From: Salipiger abyssi
GTDB taxonomy: Bacteria > Pseudomonadota > Alphaproteobacteria > Rhodobacterales > Rhodobacteraceae
NCBI RefSeq assembly: GCF_017311415.1
Contig: NZ_JAEKIS010000001.1
Span: 124,001-188,000 of the forward strand
Reading direction: 5' to 3'
Length of the DNA: 64,000 nt
Positions 35,463 through 46,929 of the stretch are shown one piece after another. The number at the start of each line of letters is the position of its first letter. Within the stretch, counting starts at the first letter, position 1. The notes beneath the pieces were generated by a model. It worked only from the letters and a program-made list of their open reading frames with translations, was not told the DNA's origin and did no database searches. The position numbers were made by a program, and so were the translations under genes.

Positions 35463-36017
35463 TCAGGCGGATTTCCACTTGATCGAGCATCCCATGGAGG
35501 GGATCTGCTCCTTCGGGCCATGGCCGGTCTCGGCCACCTGTTTCATCGCCTCGTAGAGATCGCGGCGCAGATCCGCCGGGCCGGCCTCGCGGCGCGAGGC
35601 GTCGAGCCGGCCGCGATATTGCAGACCGCCGCCCGCGTCGAAGCCGAAGAAATCCGGCGTGCAGGCGGCATCGTAGGCGCGCGCCACGCTCTGTGCCGCG
35701 TCATAGAGATAAGGGAAGGGAAAGCCGCGCTCCTCCGCCATGCGTGTCATGTTCTCGAAACTGTCCTGCGGATAGGCCTCGGCATCGTTGGCGGAGATCG
35801 CCACGACACCGATGCCGAGCGTTTGCAGGTCGCGCGCATCGCGGATGATCCGGTCGAGCACCGCCAGCACATAGGGGCAGTGATTGCAGATGAACATCAC
35901 CAGCGTGCCCTTTGGCCCGGCGATATCCGCATAGCCGTAGCGGCGGCCATCGGTGCCGGGCAGGGAAAAGCCCGGCGCCTTCCAGCCGAAATTGCAGACG
36001 GGCGGGATCGCGGCCAT
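35463..36017 (-). CDS. thioredoxin-fold redoxin (AhpC/TSA-like) in the cbb operon
   Basis: A 184-residue protein of thioredoxin-like/peroxiredoxin-like fold with a CNHC motif (Cys44, Cys47) in FICNHCPYVLAV and a family block GVVAISANDAEAYPQDSFENM. There is no signal peptide, so it is cytoplasmic. It sits 3 bp after rpe and upstream of gph in the Calvin operon, so a link to redox control or protection of Calvin enzymes is an inference. A generic redoxin role is the alternative. Confidence 0.83.
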   Translation of the reverse strand: MAAIPPVCNFGWKAPGFSLPGTDGRRYGYADIAGPKGTLVMFICNHCPYVLAVLDRIIRDARDLQTLGIGVVAISANDAEAYPQDSFENMTRMAEERGFPFPYLYDAAQSVARAYDAACTPDFFGFDAGGGLQYRGRLDASRREAGPADLRRDLYEAMKQVAETGHGPKEQIPSMGCSIKWKSA

Positions 36018-36020
36018 GGC

Positions 36021-36722
36021 TCAGGCCGCCTTGGCCCGGGCGCCCTCCGCCGCCTCGCGGATGGCGCGGATGTTCTGGCCGTAGACCTCGGGCGCATCGA
36101 CCGAGCCGCCCTTGAACACCGCCGAACCCGCCACCAGCACATCGGCGCCGGCCTCGACCACCAGCGGCGCGGTCTCGGGGGTGATGCCGCCATCGATCTG
36201 GATATGGATCTCGCGGTCACCGATCATCTGGCGGATCTTGCGGGTCTTCTCGATGCCGGAATGGATGAATTTCTGGCCGCCGAAACCGGGATTCACCGTC
36301 ATGATCAGCACCATGTCGCAGAGATCGAGCACATCGGCCACCGCCTCCGCCGGCGTGCCCGGGTTCAGCACCACGCCGGATTTCACTCCTTGGGCGCGGA
36401 TCGCCTGAAGCGTGCGGTGGATATGTGGGCCGGCCTCCACATGGGCGGTGATCATGTCGGCGCCCGCCTCGGCATAGGCCTCGATGTATTGATCCACCGG
36501 CGCGATCATCAGATGCACGTCCATGAAGGTTTTCACATGCGGGCGAAACGCCTTTACCGCCGGCGGGCCGAAGGTGAGGTTCGGGACGAAATGCCCGTCC
36601 ATCACATCCACATGCACCCAGTCGGCGCCCTGCGCCTCGATGGCCCGGATCTCGGCGCCGAAATTGGCGAAATCGGCCGAGAGGATCGACGGGGCGATCT
36701 TGATGGAACGGTCAAAGCTCAT
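36021..36722 (-). CDS. rpe: ribulose-phosphate 3-epimerase
   Basis: A 233-residue TIM-barrel enzyme with the metal-binding and catalytic blocks [29 protein letters not shown] and [12 protein letters not shown]. It interconverts ribulose-5-phosphate and xylulose-5-phosphate, a regeneration step in the Calvin cycle (cbbE). Its ATG overlaps the cbbX stop (ATGA). Confidence 0.96.
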   Translation of the reverse strand: MSFDRSIKIAPSILSADFANFGAEIRAIEAQGADWVHVDVMDGHFVPNLTFGPPAVKAFRPHVKTFMDVHLMIAPVDQYIEAYAEAGADMITAHVEAGPHIHRTLQAIRAQGVKSGVVLNPGTPAEAVADVLDLCDMVLIMTVNPGFGGQKFIHSGIEKTRKIRQMIGDREIHIQIDGGITPETAPLVVEAGADVLVAGSAVFKGGSVDAPEVYGQNIRAIREAAEGARAKAA

Positions 36723-37651
36723 GCGCGTGTCTCCTCATGCGCGCGGTCCACGTCCAGCCCGCCCTGAAAGACCCGGCTGGGGCGGATATCCGCCTCTGTA
36801 ATCGTGCTCAGCGCCTTTGCGTCGAGCGGGCCGGTCGAGGTCTCGAACAGCCGGTTGGCCTGCCGCAGCCGCGCCCGGTCGAGCGCATTGCGGATGGAGC
36901 GCGCGTTGGCGAAATGCGGCTGCGCGCGCCGCTTGCCGATATACTCTTCCATCGCACGCTTGCCAGCCCCGTCAAAGACGTAATTCTGTTCGGCGAGCAT
37001 GGTCTCGGAGATCCGCGCCAGCTCGTCGTCGCTGTAATCGGGAAATTCGATATGATGCGCGATGCGCGAGCGGAAACCGGGGTTGGAGTCGAAGAACCGG
37101 TCCATCCGGTCGGCATAGCCCGCCAGCACCACCACCAGATCGTCGCGATTGTTCTCCATGACCTGGAGCAGGATCTCGATGGCCTCCTGCCCGTAATCGC
37201 GTTCGTTCTCCGGGCGATAGAGGTAATAGGCCTCGTCGATGAAGAGCACGCCGCCCATGGCCTTCTTCAGCACCTCCTTGGTCTTGGGGGCGGTGTGGCC
37301 GATATACTGGCCGACCAGATCGTCGCGGGTGACGGTCACCAGATGGCCCTTGCGCACATAGCCCAGCCGATGCAGCAGATCGGCGATCTTCAGCGCCACC
37401 GTGGTCTTGCCGGTGCCGGGATTGCCGGTGAAGCTCATGTGCAGCGTGGGGGTCTCGGTGGCGAGCCCCATCTCGCGCCGCGCGCGGTCGACCAGCAGCA
37501 GCGCCGCCGTCTCCTTGATGCGCTTCTTGACCGGCGCCAGGCCGATCAGCGTCTCGTCGAGCTCGCGCAGCACCTCTTTCACGCCCGAGGCCTCGTAGGC
37601 GGCAGCAAGATCCACGGTCTGCGGCGACATCTCCTTGGGCTCGGCAGTCAT
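36719..37651 (-). CDS. cbbX: red-type RuBisCO activase
   Basis: A 310-residue AAA+ ATPase. Walker A GNPGTGKT is at 76-83, Walker B in [15 protein letters not shown], and the arginine finger region in [19 protein letters not shown]. CbbX hexamers pull the C-terminus of red-type CbbL to release inhibitory sugar phosphates. The ATG at 37651 is chosen because AGGAAGG lies about 8 bases upstream and the length matches known CbbX proteins. It follows cbbS by about 100 bp, and that spacer has no recognised gene. Confidence 0.96.
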   Translation of the reverse strand: MTAEPKEMSPQTVDLAAAYEASGVKEVLRELDETLIGLAPVKKRIKETAALLLVDRARREMGLATETPTLHMSFTGNPGTGKTTVALKIADLLHRLGYVRKGHLVTVTRDDLVGQYIGHTAPKTKEVLKKAMGGVLFIDEAYYLYRPENERDYGQEAIEILLQVMENNRDDLVVVLAGYADRMDRFFDSNPGFRSRIAHHIEFPDYSDDELARISETMLAEQNYVFDGAGKRAMEEYIGKRRAQPHFANARSIRNALDRARLRQANRLFETSTGPLDAKALSTITEADIRPSRVFQGGLDVDRAHEETRA

Positions 37652-37754
37652 GAGGGCGACCTTCCTGTCTTCCATTGGCTGAAAATATCCATACGGGGCG
37701 CTCCCCGCCCCGCGACCGGTCGGGCGGGGGCGCGAGGCCCCCGGCACCGACGTC

Positions 37755-38174
37755 TCAGGCGTAGCGCGCACCCTCGGGTTCGCGCATGGCGTAGCTTTCC
37801 ACGGTGTAGCGGATGCTGCGGCCCTCGCCCTCCTGCCGCACCACGCGGAAGCCGGGCTCCTCGGCGGGGCGGTTCACGATGAAGCTCATGCGGATCGATT
37901 CCCAGCCCGCGGTGGCGTCGAAGGCCAGCACGCGGATATATTTCCCGCCATGCTCCTTGCGACATTCGTTGACCTCATAGACCACCGCCGCCGCGTCCGG
38001 GTTGTCGAACATCGGGTGGCCCCACATCTCCCAGTAGGAATTCCGCGGGTGCGGATCGTCGGTATATTCCACCGAGACCGCCCAGCCATTGTCGATGGCG
38101 TATTGCGCCTGCGTGCGGATGTCGTCGTCGGTGAGATCGGGCAGGAAGCTGAATTGACCTTGTCTCAGTCGCAT
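37755..38174 (-). CDS. cbbS: RuBisCO small subunit, form I red type
   Basis: A 139-residue small subunit opening [19 protein letters not shown], with conserved [10 protein letters not shown] and a C-terminal hairpin extension (to [14 protein letters not shown]) that red-type enzymes use in place of the plant loop. AAAGGA precedes the start at 38174, and an in-frame ATG at 38198 lacks such a site. It pairs with cbbL immediately upstream, 80 bp away. Confidence 0.96.
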   Translation of the reverse strand: MRLRQGQFSFLPDLTDDDIRTQAQYAIDNGWAVSVEYTDDPHPRNSYWEMWGHPMFDNPDAAAVVYEVNECRKEHGGKYIRVLAFDATAGWESIRMSFIVNRPAEEPGFRVVRQEGEGRSIRYTVESYAMREPEGARYA

Positions 38175-38254
38175 TTTGTGTCCTTTCGCTGTCGGCATGC
38201 GCCACGGGCGCAGAGAGGGGGCGGGGGAGAGAGGCCTCTCTCCCCCGATATCGG

Positions 38255-39742
<1,488 letters not shown>

Positions 39743-40822
39743 TCAGGCCGCGTGGGCGGCGGCGATCCGGGGGGCGAGCGCACCGCTGGTATAGCGATGC
39801 GCCATTTCATCGAGCGAGATCGGTTTGATCTTGGCGGCCTGACCGGCGGTGCCGAAGCGCTCGAACCGGTCGATGCAGAGCTTTGTCAGCTCTTCCATCG
39901 CGGGGATGTTGAACTTGCGCGGATCGAATTCCTCGGGCTTTTCCTGCGCGATCCGGCGGTACTGCCCGGTCATCGCCATGCGGCAATCGGTGTCGATATT
40001 CACCTTGCGCACGCCCATGCGGATGCCCTTCTCGATCTCCTCGACGGGCACGCCATAGGTCTGCGGCATGTGCCCGCCATGGGCGTTGATGAGATCCTGC
40101 AAATACTGCGGCACCGAAGAGGAGCCGTGCATCACCAGATGTGTGTTCGGCAGTTTCTCGTGGATGCCCTGGATGGTCTTCATCGACAGGATGTCGCCAT
40201 CGGGCTTGCGGGTGAACTTGTAGGCGCCGTGCGAGGTGCCGCAGGCGATGGCCAGCGCATCGCATTTGGTGGCCAGCACGAACTCCACCGCCTGATCGGG
40301 ATCGGTCAGAAGCTGGTCGTGCGACAGCTTGCCCTCGGCGCCCGAGCCGTCCTCCGCCGCTGCCTCGCCGGTCTCCAGCGAGCCCAGAACCCCCAGTTCG
40401 CCCTCGACCGAGGCGCCGACCGCATGGGCGGCCTCGGTCACCCGACGGGTGATCTCGACGTTATAGTCATAGCTGGCGGGGGTCTTCATGTCCTCCTCCA
40501 GCGAGCCGTCCATCATCACCGAAGTGAAGCCATGGCGGATCGCCGAGAGGCAGGTGGCGTCGTTGTTGCCATGATCCTGATGCATCACGACGTGGTTGTC
40601 GGGATACATCTCGCACAGCGCCTCGACCATGTGGCGCAGCATCACATCGCCGGCGTATTTCCGCGCCCCGCGCGAGGCTTGCAGGATCACCGGCGCGCCG
40701 GTGGTCTTCGCGGCCTCCATGATCGCGAGGCCCTGTTCCATGTTGTTGATGTTGAAGGCCGGCACGCCGTAGCTGTTCTCGGCGGCGTGATCCAGCAATT
40801 GTCTGAGCGTTATCAGTGCCAT
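39743..40822 (-). CDS. fba: class II fructose-bisphosphate aldolase, Calvin-cycle type
   Basis: A 359-residue zinc-dependent aldolase opening [20 protein letters not shown], with zinc ligands in HQDHGNN and a HGSSSVP block. It makes fructose-1,6-bisphosphate and sedoheptulose-1,7-bisphosphate in the Calvin cycle (cbbA). It is 24 bp upstream of cbbL. Confidence 0.96.
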   Translation of the reverse strand: MALITLRQLLDHAAENSYGVPAFNINNMEQGLAIMEAAKTTGAPVILQASRGARKYAGDVMLRHMVEALCEMYPDNHVVMHQDHGNNDATCLSAIRHGFTSVMMDGSLEEDMKTPASYDYNVEITRRVTEAAHAVGASVEGELGVLGSLETGEAAAEDGSGAEGKLSHDQLLTDPDQAVEFVLATKCDALAIACGTSHGAYKFTRKPDGDILSMKTIQGIHEKLPNTHLVMHGSSSVPQYLQDLINAHGGHMPQTYGVPVEEIEKGIRMGVRKVNIDTDCRMAMTGQYRRIAQEKPEEFDPRKFNIPAMEELTKLCIDRFERFGTAGQAAKIKPISLDEMAHRYTSGALAPRIAAAHAA

Positions 40823-40927
40823 TCTCGGTCCTCCCTCAGGCCGCTTGCTTGGGCGCGCAAAGCGCCGCGATGCCGGGCAGCGTCTTGCCGCCCGATGGTT
40901 TCAGGAATGAGATCGGTGGGAAGCGCA

Positions 40928-41929
40928 TCAGATGAGCGCTCCCATCGCCACCGCCGTATCGGCCATGCGGTTGGAGAAGCCCCATTCGTTGTCATACCAC
41001 GACAGGATGCGGACCATGCGCCCGTCCATCACCTTGGTCTGGTCCATGTGAAAGACCGAGCTGTGCGGGTTGTGGTTGAAGTCGATCGAGACGTTGGGCT
41101 CGTCGGTATAGCCGAGGATGCCGTTCAGCGGCCCGTCGGCGGCGGCGCGGATCGCGGCGTTGACCTCCTCGACGGACGTGTCTTTCGCCGCCTCGAACAC
41201 CAGATCCACCACCGAGACATTCGGCGTCGGCACCCGGATCGCCACACCGTCGAGCTTGCCGTTCAACTCCGGCAGGACGAGCCCCACGGCCTTGGCCGCA
41301 CCCGTGCTGGTGGGGATCATCGACAGGGCAGCGGCGCGGGCGCGGTAGAGATCCTTGTGCGTCGTGTCCAGCGTCGGCTGGTCGCCGGTATAGCTGTGGA
41401 TCGTGGTCATGAAGCCCTTTTCGATGCCGATGGCGTCGTTCAGCGCCTTGGCCACGGGCGACAGGCAATTGGTGGTGCAGGAGGCGTTGGAGACGACCTT
41501 GTCCGCCGCCGTCAGCGTGCCGTGGTTGACGCCGAAGACGATGGTCTTGTCGGCGCCCGAGGCAGGGGCGGAGACCAGAACGCGGCTGGAGCCGTTCTCC
41601 AGATGCAGCGCCGCCTTGTCGCGGTCGGTGAAGATGCCGGTGCATTCCAGAGCGATATCCACATCGCCCCAGGGCAGTTCGCGCGGATCGCGCAGCGCGG
41701 TCACCTTGATCGGACCGCGACCCAGGTCGATGCTGTCGCCCGACACCGTGACCTCGCCGGGAAAGCGCCCGTGTACCGAGTCGTAGCGCAGCAGATGGGC
41801 GTTGGTCTCGACCGGGCCGAGATCGTTGATGGCAATGACCTCGATATCGCTGCGGCCCGATTCCGCGATGGCGCGGAGCACATTTCGCCCGATACGGCCA
41901 AAGCCGTTTATCGCAACCGTGACAGTCAT
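40928..41929 (-). CDS. gap: glyceraldehyde-3-phosphate dehydrogenase, type I
   Basis: A 333-residue enzyme: Rossmann GFGRIGRN, catalytic Cys151 in SNASCTTNC, and the substrate block NEWGFSNRM. It reduces 1,3-bisphosphoglycerate in the Calvin cycle (cbbG). It lies 18 bp after tkt. The 105-bp spacer to fba shows no gene. Confidence 0.96.
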   Translation of the reverse strand: MTVTVAINGFGRIGRNVLRAIAESGRSDIEVIAINDLGPVETNAHLLRYDSVHGRFPGEVTVSGDSIDLGRGPIKVTALRDPRELPWGDVDIALECTGIFTDRDKAALHLENGSSRVLVSAPASGADKTIVFGVNHGTLTAADKVVSNASCTTNCLSPVAKALNDAIGIEKGFMTTIHSYTGDQPTLDTTHKDLYRARAAALSMIPTSTGAAKAVGLVLPELNGKLDGVAIRVPTPNVSVVDLVFEAAKDTSVEEVNAAIRAAADGPLNGILGYTDEPNVSIDFNHNPHSSVFHMDQTKVMDGRMVRILSWYDNEWGFSNRMADTAVAMGALI

Positions 41930-41947
41930 GGATGTCCCTTTGTTCTT

Positions 41948-43933
41948 TTATTTCATGTCTTTGGCGAGGCCGGCCACGGCCTCTGCGGTGATGCCGAAAT
42001 GGCGGTAGAGATCGGGCGCAGGCGCCGAGGCGCCAAAGCCCGTCATGCCGACAAAGCCGTCCTCTTGGCGCAGCATGAGATCCCAGCCCTGCCGGATCGC
42101 GGCCTCGATGCCGATGCGCGGGGCAATGCCCAGCACTTCGGCGCGATAGGCCGGGTTCTGCTGCGCGAAGAGTTCGAAACAGGGGGCGGAGACCACGGCG
42201 GCTTTGATCCCGTCGTCCTCCAGCAGATCGGCGGCGGCCATTGCGATTTCCACCTCCGAGCCGGTGGCGATCAGCGTCACGTCGCGGGCACCGGGATCGC
42301 GCAGCAGATAGGCGCCGCGCGCGGTCAGGTTGGCCTCGGTGTGGCGCGTGCGCAGCGTGGGCAGCCCCTGCCGCGACAGCGCCAGCGTCGAGGGGGTGGC
42401 CTCCTGCGTCATGGCGATCTGCCAGGCCTCGGCGGTCTCCACCGCGTCGGCGGGGCGGAAGACCAGGTGGTTGGGCATGGCGCGCAGGGACGCGATGGTC
42501 TCGACCGGCTGGTGGGTCGGGCCGTCCTCGCCGAGCCCGATGCTGTCATGGGTCATAACATAGACCACCGCCACGCCCATCAGGGAGCTGAGGCGCATCG
42601 CGGGCCGGCAGTAATCGGCAAAGGCCAGGAAGGTGCCGCCATAGGGCTTCAGGCCCCCGTGCAGTGCGATGCCGTTCATCGCCGCCGCCATGCCATGCTC
42701 GCGGATGCCGTAATGGATGTAGCTCCCGGCGTAATCTCCTGTCTTCACAGGGGTTTGGCCCTTTGTCTTCGTGTTGTTCGAGCCGGTCAGATCCGCCGAG
42801 CCGCCGACCGTGTTGGGCAGGGTGCCGTTGACGATATCCAGCGCCATTTCGCTGGCCTTGCGGGTGGCGACCTTGGGCCGGTCCTCGGAGAGCCGGTGCT
42901 TGTACGCGCAGATCGCGGCATCGAGCGCCTTGGCATCGACGGCGCCATGCGCGGCGCGAAACGCCTCCGCCTTCGGGCTCGCCGCCAGCCGCCTGGCCCA
43001 TCCGGCGCGGGCCTCGGCGCCGCGCGCCGCCACCGCGCGCCACCCGTCCCGGACCTGATCCGGGACCTCAAAGGGCGGCCAGCTCCACCCCAGCGCCTCG
43101 CGGGCCGCGGCAATCTCGTCCTCGCCCAGCGGCGCGCCATGCACATCGTGGCTGCCCTGCTTGTTGGGCGCGCCGAAGCCGATCACCGTCTTGCAGGCGA
43201 TCATCGACGGGCGATCGCTGGCGCGCGCCGTCTCGATGGCGGCGGCGACCGCCTCCTTGTCATGCCCATCAACGGCCTGCACATGCCAGCCGGCGGCGGC
43301 AAAGCGCGCCTGCTGGTCGGTGGAGGTGGAAAGCTCCGTGCCGCCGTCGATGGTGATACCGTTATCGTCCCAGAGCACGATCAGGCGGGAGAGTTTCAGG
43401 TGTCCGGCAAAGTCGATGGCCTCATGGCTGATGCCCTCCATCAGACAGCCGTCGCCGGCGATCACATAGGTGAAGTGATCGACGAGATCGGTGCCGAACC
43501 GCGCGTTCATCATGCGCTCGGCCAGCGCCATGCCGACGGCGGTGGAGATGCCCTGACCGAGCGGCCCGGTGGTGGTCTCGATCCCCTTGGCGTGGCCGTA
43601 TTCCGGATGACCGGCGGTGCGGCTCCCGAGCTGGCGGAAGCGCTTGAGCTGCTCCATCGGCATGTCGTCATAGCCCAGCAGGTGGTTGATCGCATAGACC
43701 AGCATCGAGCCATGGCCCGCGCTCATCACGAACCGGTCGCGGTCGGGCCAGTTGTCGTGTTTCGGATCGACCGTCATGAAGCGGTTGAAAAGCACGGTGG
43801 CGACATCCGCCATGCCCATGGGCGCGCCGGGATGGCCGGAATTCGCGGCCTGCACCGCGTCCATGGCGAGCGCGCGGATGGCATTGGCCATGAGGTCTTC
43901 GGTGGTCGAGGCGATGGGTTGCTGAATGGTCAT
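41948..43933 (-). CDS. tkt: transketolase
   Basis: A 661-residue thiamin-diphosphate enzyme. The ThDP/Mg motif begins GDGCLMEG, and the N-terminal block [14 protein letters not shown] plus the pyrimidine-domain YGIREHGM are typical. The start at 43933 has AAGGAGAG 6 bases upstream and follows the prk stop closely. It transfers two-carbon units to regenerate pentose phosphates (cbbT). Residues about 275-300 ([21 protein letters not shown]) are family-typical in position. Confidence 0.96.
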   Translation of the reverse strand: MTIQQPIASTTEDLMANAIRALAMDAVQAANSGHPGAPMGMADVATVLFNRFMTVDPKHDNWPDRDRFVMSAGHGSMLVYAINHLLGYDDMPMEQLKRFRQLGSRTAGHPEYGHAKGIETTTGPLGQGISTAVGMALAERMMNARFGTDLVDHFTYVIAGDGCLMEGISHEAIDFAGHLKLSRLIVLWDDNGITIDGGTELSTSTDQQARFAAAGWHVQAVDGHDKEAVAAAIETARASDRPSMIACKTVIGFGAPNKQGSHDVHGAPLGEDEIAAAREALGWSWPPFEVPDQVRDGWRAVAARGAEARAGWARRLAASPKAEAFRAAHGAVDAKALDAAICAYKHRLSEDRPKVATRKASEMALDIVNGTLPNTVGGSADLTGSNNTKTKGQTPVKTGDYAGSYIHYGIREHGMAAAMNGIALHGGLKPYGGTFLAFADYCRPAMRLSSLMGVAVVYVMTHDSIGLGEDGPTHQPVETIASLRAMPNHLVFRPADAVETAEAWQIAMTQEATPSTLALSRQGLPTLRTRHTEANLTARGAYLLRDPGARDVTLIATGSEVEIAMAAADLLEDDGIKAAVVSAPCFELFAQQNPAYRAEVLGIAPRIGIEAAIRQGWDLMLRQEDGFVGMTGFGASAPAPDLYRHFGITAEAVAGLAKDMK

Positions 43934-43944
43934 GATGCTCTCCT

Positions 43945-44817
43945 TCACGCGCGCTTGGAGTCGTTGACGAGCCGCTGCACCATCGGGGTGAAGATCAGCT
44001 GCATGGCGAGGTCCATCTTGCCGCCGGGGATCACGATGGAATTGGCCCGGCTCATCCAGGAGTTCTGGATCATCGAGGTGAGATAGGGGAAATCGATGCC
44101 GCGCGGGTTCTTGAAGCGGATCACCACGAGGCTTTCATCGGCGGTGGGGATCCAGCGGGCAATGAACGGGTCGGAGGTATCGACCACCGGCACGCGCTGG
44201 AAATTCACATCCGTTTCAACGAATTGCGGGCAGATGCAGTGCACATAGGCGTGCATCCGGCGCAGGATCGTGTCGGTGACCGCCTCGGTGGTGTAGCCGC
44301 GCGAGGCCTTGTCGCGGTGGATCTTCTGGATCCATTCGAGATTGATCACCGGCACCACGCCGATCTTGAGATCGGCCAGCGCCGAGAGATTGACCTCGTC
44401 GTTCTTCACCGCGCCGTGCAGCCCTTCGTAGAACAGCAGGTCGCTGTCATCGGCAAAGGGCTTCCAGTCGGTGAAATGGCCGGGCGGCGTGCCGTGGCGC
44501 TCGGCCTCGGCATCGTCATGCACATAGTGGCGGGTGCGCCCGGTGCCGGTCTCGCCATAAGTGCGAAAGATCTCTTCCAGTTCGCCCAGCTCGTTGGCGT
44601 CATAGGAGAAATGCGAGAAGGTCTCGTCGCCGGCCGCCTTGCGGCTGTCCAGCTCGGCCTTCATGTCGGCGCGGTTGTAGCGGTGAAAGGCGTCGCCCTC
44701 GATGCTCACCGCCGAGATGCCCTCGCGGCGAAAGATCTGGTCGAAGGTCGCCTTGACCGTGGTCGTGCCCGCGCCGGAGGAACCGGTGACAGAGATGATC
44801 GGGTGTTTCTTGCTCAT
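43945..44817 (-). CDS. prk: phosphoribulokinase
   Basis: A 290-residue bacterial-type kinase with P-loop GSSGAGTT (12-19), the block [14 protein letters not shown], and the C-terminal region common to proteobacterial PRK. It phosphorylates ribulose-5-phosphate to RuBP (cbbP). The start [10 protein letters not shown] is 31 bp after fbp. It is the second gene of the operon. Confidence 0.96.
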   Translation of the reverse strand: MSKKHPIISVTGSSGAGTTTVKATFDQIFRREGISAVSIEGDAFHRYNRADMKAELDSRKAAGDETFSHFSYDANELGELEEIFRTYGETGTGRTRHYVHDDAEAERHGTPPGHFTDWKPFADDSDLLFYEGLHGAVKNDEVNLSALADLKIGVVPVINLEWIQKIHRDKASRGYTTEAVTDTILRRMHAYVHCICPQFVETDVNFQRVPVVDTSDPFIARWIPTADESLVVIRFKNPRGIDFPYLTSMIQNSWMSRANSIVIPGGKMDLAMQLIFTPMVQRLVNDSKRA

Positions 44818-44848
44818 GGAAGGTACAGTCTTTCTGTCCGGAGGCGGG

Positions 44849-45856
44849 TCAGACGCGGAACAGGCCGCGATTGCCGAAGAGGGCGGAGACTTCCTGTTCG
44901 GGAAGGTCGAAATAGGCGCCGACGCGGTCGACCTTGGTGGCCGAGCCGAAGACGAAGGGCGTGCGCGCGTGCAGGCTGTCGGGGATCTTGTCGAGAATGC
45001 GCGTGGTGCCGTCGGTGGCATGGCCCTGCGCCTGCTCCACCAGCATGGCGATGGGGGCGCATTCATAGACCATGCGCAGCCGGCCCATGGCATAGCCGGG
45101 GCGGGCGTCGCCGGGATAGAGAAAGAGCCCGCCGCGCGCCAGGATGCGGTGGGTTTCGGCCACCAGCGAGGCGATCCAGCGCATGTTGAAATTGCGGGCG
45201 CGCGGGCCTTCGGCGCCAGCGAGGCAATCGTCGATATAGGCGCGCACCGGTTGCGGCCAGTGGCGGTAATTCGAGGCGTTGATGGCGAATTCCGTGCTTT
45301 CCTGCGAAATCGTCAGGGCGCTGTTCACCAGGGTGAAGAGGCCGGTCTCGGGGTCGAGGATGTAATCCTGCACGCCGTCGCCGAAGGTGACGAGCATCAT
45401 GCATTGCGGCCCGTAGATGATGTAGCCGGCGGCGATCTGTTCGTGACCGGGGCGCAGGAAGCTGGCGGCGCCGTCCTCTCCCGCCTCGCGGATGGAAAAG
45501 ATCGTGCCGATGGAGACATTGGTCTCGATATTGGACGAGCCGTCCAGCGGGTCGATGGCCAGCGCCAGCGGGCCGTCCGGGTCGATCTCGGCCACGGTCT
45601 CCTGTTCCTCGGAGGCGTACCAGCGCACGCCGCTGCCTTTCAGCTCGGTCGCGAAGGCCTCGTCGGCCATCACGTCGAGCGCCTTTTGCCGGTCGCCATC
45701 GGCATTGTCGCCGACGGTCGCGGCAAGCTGGCCCCCGAGCGGGCCGCGGGCGATGCGGCGGGACAGATCGCGGCCGACCCGACCGAGCGCCTCCATGGCG
45801 GGGCGCAGACGGGCCGGGATCGGCGCATCCGGGGAATAGGGGTTGCGGTCGGTCAT
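44849..45856 (-). CDS. fbp: class I fructose-1,6-bisphosphatase
   Basis: A 335-residue phosphatase with the metal-binding [10 protein letters not shown] motif and a C-terminal GGLFLYPGD block. The ATG at 45856 has GAGGAGGAGG 7 bases upstream. An in-frame ATG at 45898 lacks an RBS. It is the first gene of the cbb operon (cbbF) and also hydrolyses sedoheptulose bisphosphate in many autotrophs. It is divergent from cbbR. Confidence 0.95.
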   Translation of the reverse strand: MTDRNPYSPDAPIPARLRPAMEALGRVGRDLSRRIARGPLGGQLAATVGDNADGDRQKALDVMADEAFATELKGSGVRWYASEEQETVAEIDPDGPLALAIDPLDGSSNIETNVSIGTIFSIREAGEDGAASFLRPGHEQIAAGYIIYGPQCMMLVTFGDGVQDYILDPETGLFTLVNSALTISQESTEFAINASNYRHWPQPVRAYIDDCLAGAEGPRARNFNMRWIASLVAETHRILARGGLFLYPGDARPGYAMGRLRMVYECAPIAMLVEQAQGHATDGTTRILDKIPDSLHARTPFVFGSATKVDRVGAYFDLPEQEVSALFGNRGLFRV

Positions 45857-45915
45857 CAAGGCCTCCTCCTCCTCGACGGGTGACTTCGGCTTGATCATGA
45901 GGATCGCGGCTTGTA

Positions 45916-45933
45916 AGAAAATTTAAAAATTCT
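45916..45933. promoter_or_regulatory. candidate CbbR operator in the cbbR-fbp intergenic region
   Basis: AGAAAATTTAAAAATTCT is a near-palindrome (14 of 18 bases symmetric) in a strikingly AT-rich patch within GC-rich DNA. It is centred about 70 bp from fbp and 30 bp from cbbR. LysR-type CbbR proteins bind T-N11-A dyads in exactly this kind of divergent gap. The site is assigned by symmetry and position. Confidence 0.55.
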
Positions 45934-45956
45934 GACCCGTGTTTTGGAAAAATTGA

Positions 45957-46889
45957 ATGCGCCGACTGGCCTCGCTGACCTTCAAACAGCTTCGCGCGCT
46001 GGAAGCCGTTGAAAGAACGGGCTCAATTTCCCGCGCGGCGGAAGAGCTCGGTCTCACGGCGCCGGCGGTGCACAGCCAGCTCAAGGCGCTGGATGCGACT
46101 TTCGGATGCGCCATGCTGTCGCGGGAGGGGGCGGGGCCGTTTGTTGCGACGCCGGAGGGCAGGGTGCTTTTGCAGGCCCATGAAAGGGCCGATGCCGGGT
46201 TTCGTCTGGCGCTGCGCCGAATCGATGCGCTCCAGACCGGGCTGGCCGGCACGGTGGTGCTGGGCGTGGTCTCGACGGGAAAATATTTCGCGCCCGGCAT
46301 CGTGGCGCGGCTGCGCAAGAGCTGCCCCGAGATCGAGGTGCTGTTGCAGATCGGCAATCGCGACACGATCATTTCGGCGCTTCAGGACGGGGCGCTGGAT
46401 CTGGCGATCATGGGGCGACCGCCGCGCGATCCGCCGCTTCAGGCGATTTCGCTGGGCGATCACCCGCATGTGCTGATCGCGCCGCCGGATCATCCGCTGG
46501 CCCACGCGCCGCGCATCACCCCCGAGGACGTGCTGAAAGAGACCATCCTGATGCGCGAGCCGGGATCGGGTACGCGGATCCTGGCAACGCGGTTTCTCGA
46601 CCGGATCGGCGAGGGCAAGACCTATGAGCGCTCCGAGATGGGCACCAACGAGACCATCAAGCAGGCGGTGATCGCCGGGCTGGGGCTGGCGCTGATCTCT
46701 TATCACACGGTGGTGGAGGAACTGCGCAGCGGGCGGCTGGTGGCACTGGATCTGCCGGGGCTGCCGATCGTGCGGCACTGGTTCCTGCTGCATCCGGAGG
46801 ACGCGCCGCTCAGCGGGGCAGCGCGCACGGTCTGGGACTTCATCGCAGCCGAGAAGGACAGTTTCCTGCCGCGCTGGCCCCCGGCCTGA
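45957..46889 (+). CDS. cbbR: LysR-type regulator of the Calvin operon
   Basis: A 310-residue LysR protein. HTH residues are about 7-65 (LTFKQLRALEAVERTGSISRAAEELGL), followed by an effector domain with the CbbR-typical blocks ELLLQIGNR-like EVLLQIGNRD and MGTNETIKQAVIAGLGLALIS. It is divergent from the cbb operon and 100 bp away. CbbR activates cbb genes in response to Calvin intermediates and NADPH. A palindrome at 46896-46917 follows its stop. Confidence 0.94.
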   Translation: MRRLASLTFKQLRALEAVERTGSISRAAEELGLTAPAVHSQLKALDATFGCAMLSREGAGPFVATPEGRVLLQAHERADAGFRLALRRIDALQTGLAGTVVLGVVSTGKYFAPGIVARLRKSCPEIEVLLQIGNRDTIISALQDGALDLAIMGRPPRDPPLQAISLGDHPHVLIAPPDHPLAHAPRITPEDVLKETILMREPGSGTRILATRFLDRIGEGKTYERSEMGTNETIKQAVIAGLGLALISYHTVVEELRSGRLVALDLPGLPIVRHWFLLHPEDAPLSGAARTVWDFIAAEKDSFLPRWPPA

Positions 46890-46895
46890 GGCCCA

Positions 46896-46917
46896 AGATT
46901 TTTCGTACGAAAAATCT
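46896..46917. repeat. CGTACG-centred 22-bp perfect palindrome
   Basis: Arm AGATTTTT, centre CGTACG, complementary arm. It is identical in its central 22 bases to palindrome 2 at 25450-25477. It lies between the convergent cbbR and dadA-like genes (7 bp after the cbbR stop, 12 bp before the other), so it probably acts as a shared terminator or boundary. Confidence 0.88.
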
Positions 46918-46929
46918 CGCGCGCGGGGG

